A DNA stretch of 23,177 bases from assembly GCA_964411675.1 (NCBI GenBank), contig CAYPLR010000025.1, positions 1 to 23,177 of the forward strand. Direction: 5' to 3'. Under the pieces are notes generated by a model, which saw nothing but the letters and a program-made list of their open reading frames with translations, was not told the DNA's origin and did no database searches. Below are positions 22,974 through 23,177 of the stretch, piece by piece. Position numbers and translations under genes: made by a program. Every line of letters begins with the position of its first letter. Position 1 is the stretch's first letter. Source of the stretch: JAAYBG01 sp964411675. GTDB lineage: Bacteria; Bacillota_I; Bacilli_A; ML615J-28; CAG-698.

Positions 22974-23177
22974 TATTTCAATAGTAAGATAATTTGATAA
23001 ATATTCGATTGAAGGATGTTTATCACATTATGATACATATAAAACTAAGTGGTATAGAACTTATTGTTTAAAGGTTAAAAGTTAAATAATTAGCCTATAA
23101 AATAAAAAAGGTTCAATACAAAATAAAGTGATATAATAAAAGTAGACAGTTTAAAAGGTTTGACACAGCCTGCTTTT
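22974..23177. other. Non-coding right edge with a possible outward promoter
   Basis: AT-rich sequence with no convincing ORF on either strand. Near the end TGA then TATAAT (23129-23137, plus strand) forms an extended -10 without a good -35, about 40 bases before the window edge. It could drive a plus-strand gene beyond the window. Confidence 0.3.

Overview
The window is AT-rich DNA from a low-GC Gram-positive-type bacterium (Firmicutes/Mollicutes side, e.g. Erysipelotrichia, Acholeplasmatales or Izemoplasmatales; inference only). UGA is a real stop (the PAP2 gene ends in TGA inside its own terminator) and Trp is UGG, so the Mycoplasma code is not used. Promoters are sigma-A type, often with an extended -10, and terminators are U-tailed hairpins. 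No transposase, integrase, CRISPR array, phage gene or rRNA was seen; this looks like ordinary chromosome.

Layout: (1) 16-3822, minus: a heterodimeric ABC exporter pair of the BmrC/BmrD type. (2) 3851-9104, minus: a BMP-type nucleoside ABC importer operon (lipoprotein, double ATPase, two permeases), with an internal terminator after the lipoprotein gene. (3) 9152-9407, minus: tRNA-Pro and tRNA-Gly behind a consensus promoter. (4) 9515-11417, plus: a DUF2156 plus Eis-like acetyltransferase fusion, convergent with a large M16C metallopeptidase (11548-14454, minus). (5) 14538-15360, minus: a GNAT gene, then tRNA-Asp and tRNA-Arg. (6) 15385-17196, minus: a UraA-type nucleobase permease with a long composite leader. 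(7) 17204-19712, minus: a GH20 hexosaminidase and a DegV protein. (8) 19795-21410, plus: a membrane-linked XRE regulator followed by a PAP2 phosphatase. (9) 21425-22973, minus: a PUA/ASCH-like protein, a GNAT and an isochorismatase-family hydrolase.

The most interesting locus is the 16794-17196 leader. It contains, in transcription order, a promoter, a guanine-type purine riboswitch aptamer with its own terminator, a 45-codon ORF with a strong ribosome binding site, a hairpin followed by a U-rich tract, and a second terminator that begins at the ORF's stop codon. Only then comes the permease. The second half resembles the translation-coupled, UTP-sensing attenuators of enterobacterial pyrBI and pyrE, stacked here behind a purine riboswitch. 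The permease also carries Asp where E. coli UraA has the substrate-site His245. It may therefore integrate purine and pyrimidine signals, or transport a purine base.

The nucleoside importer and the nucleobase permease fit an organism that salvages bases and nucleosides from outside. The remaining genes are housekeeping or accessory functions that can be assigned only to family level.
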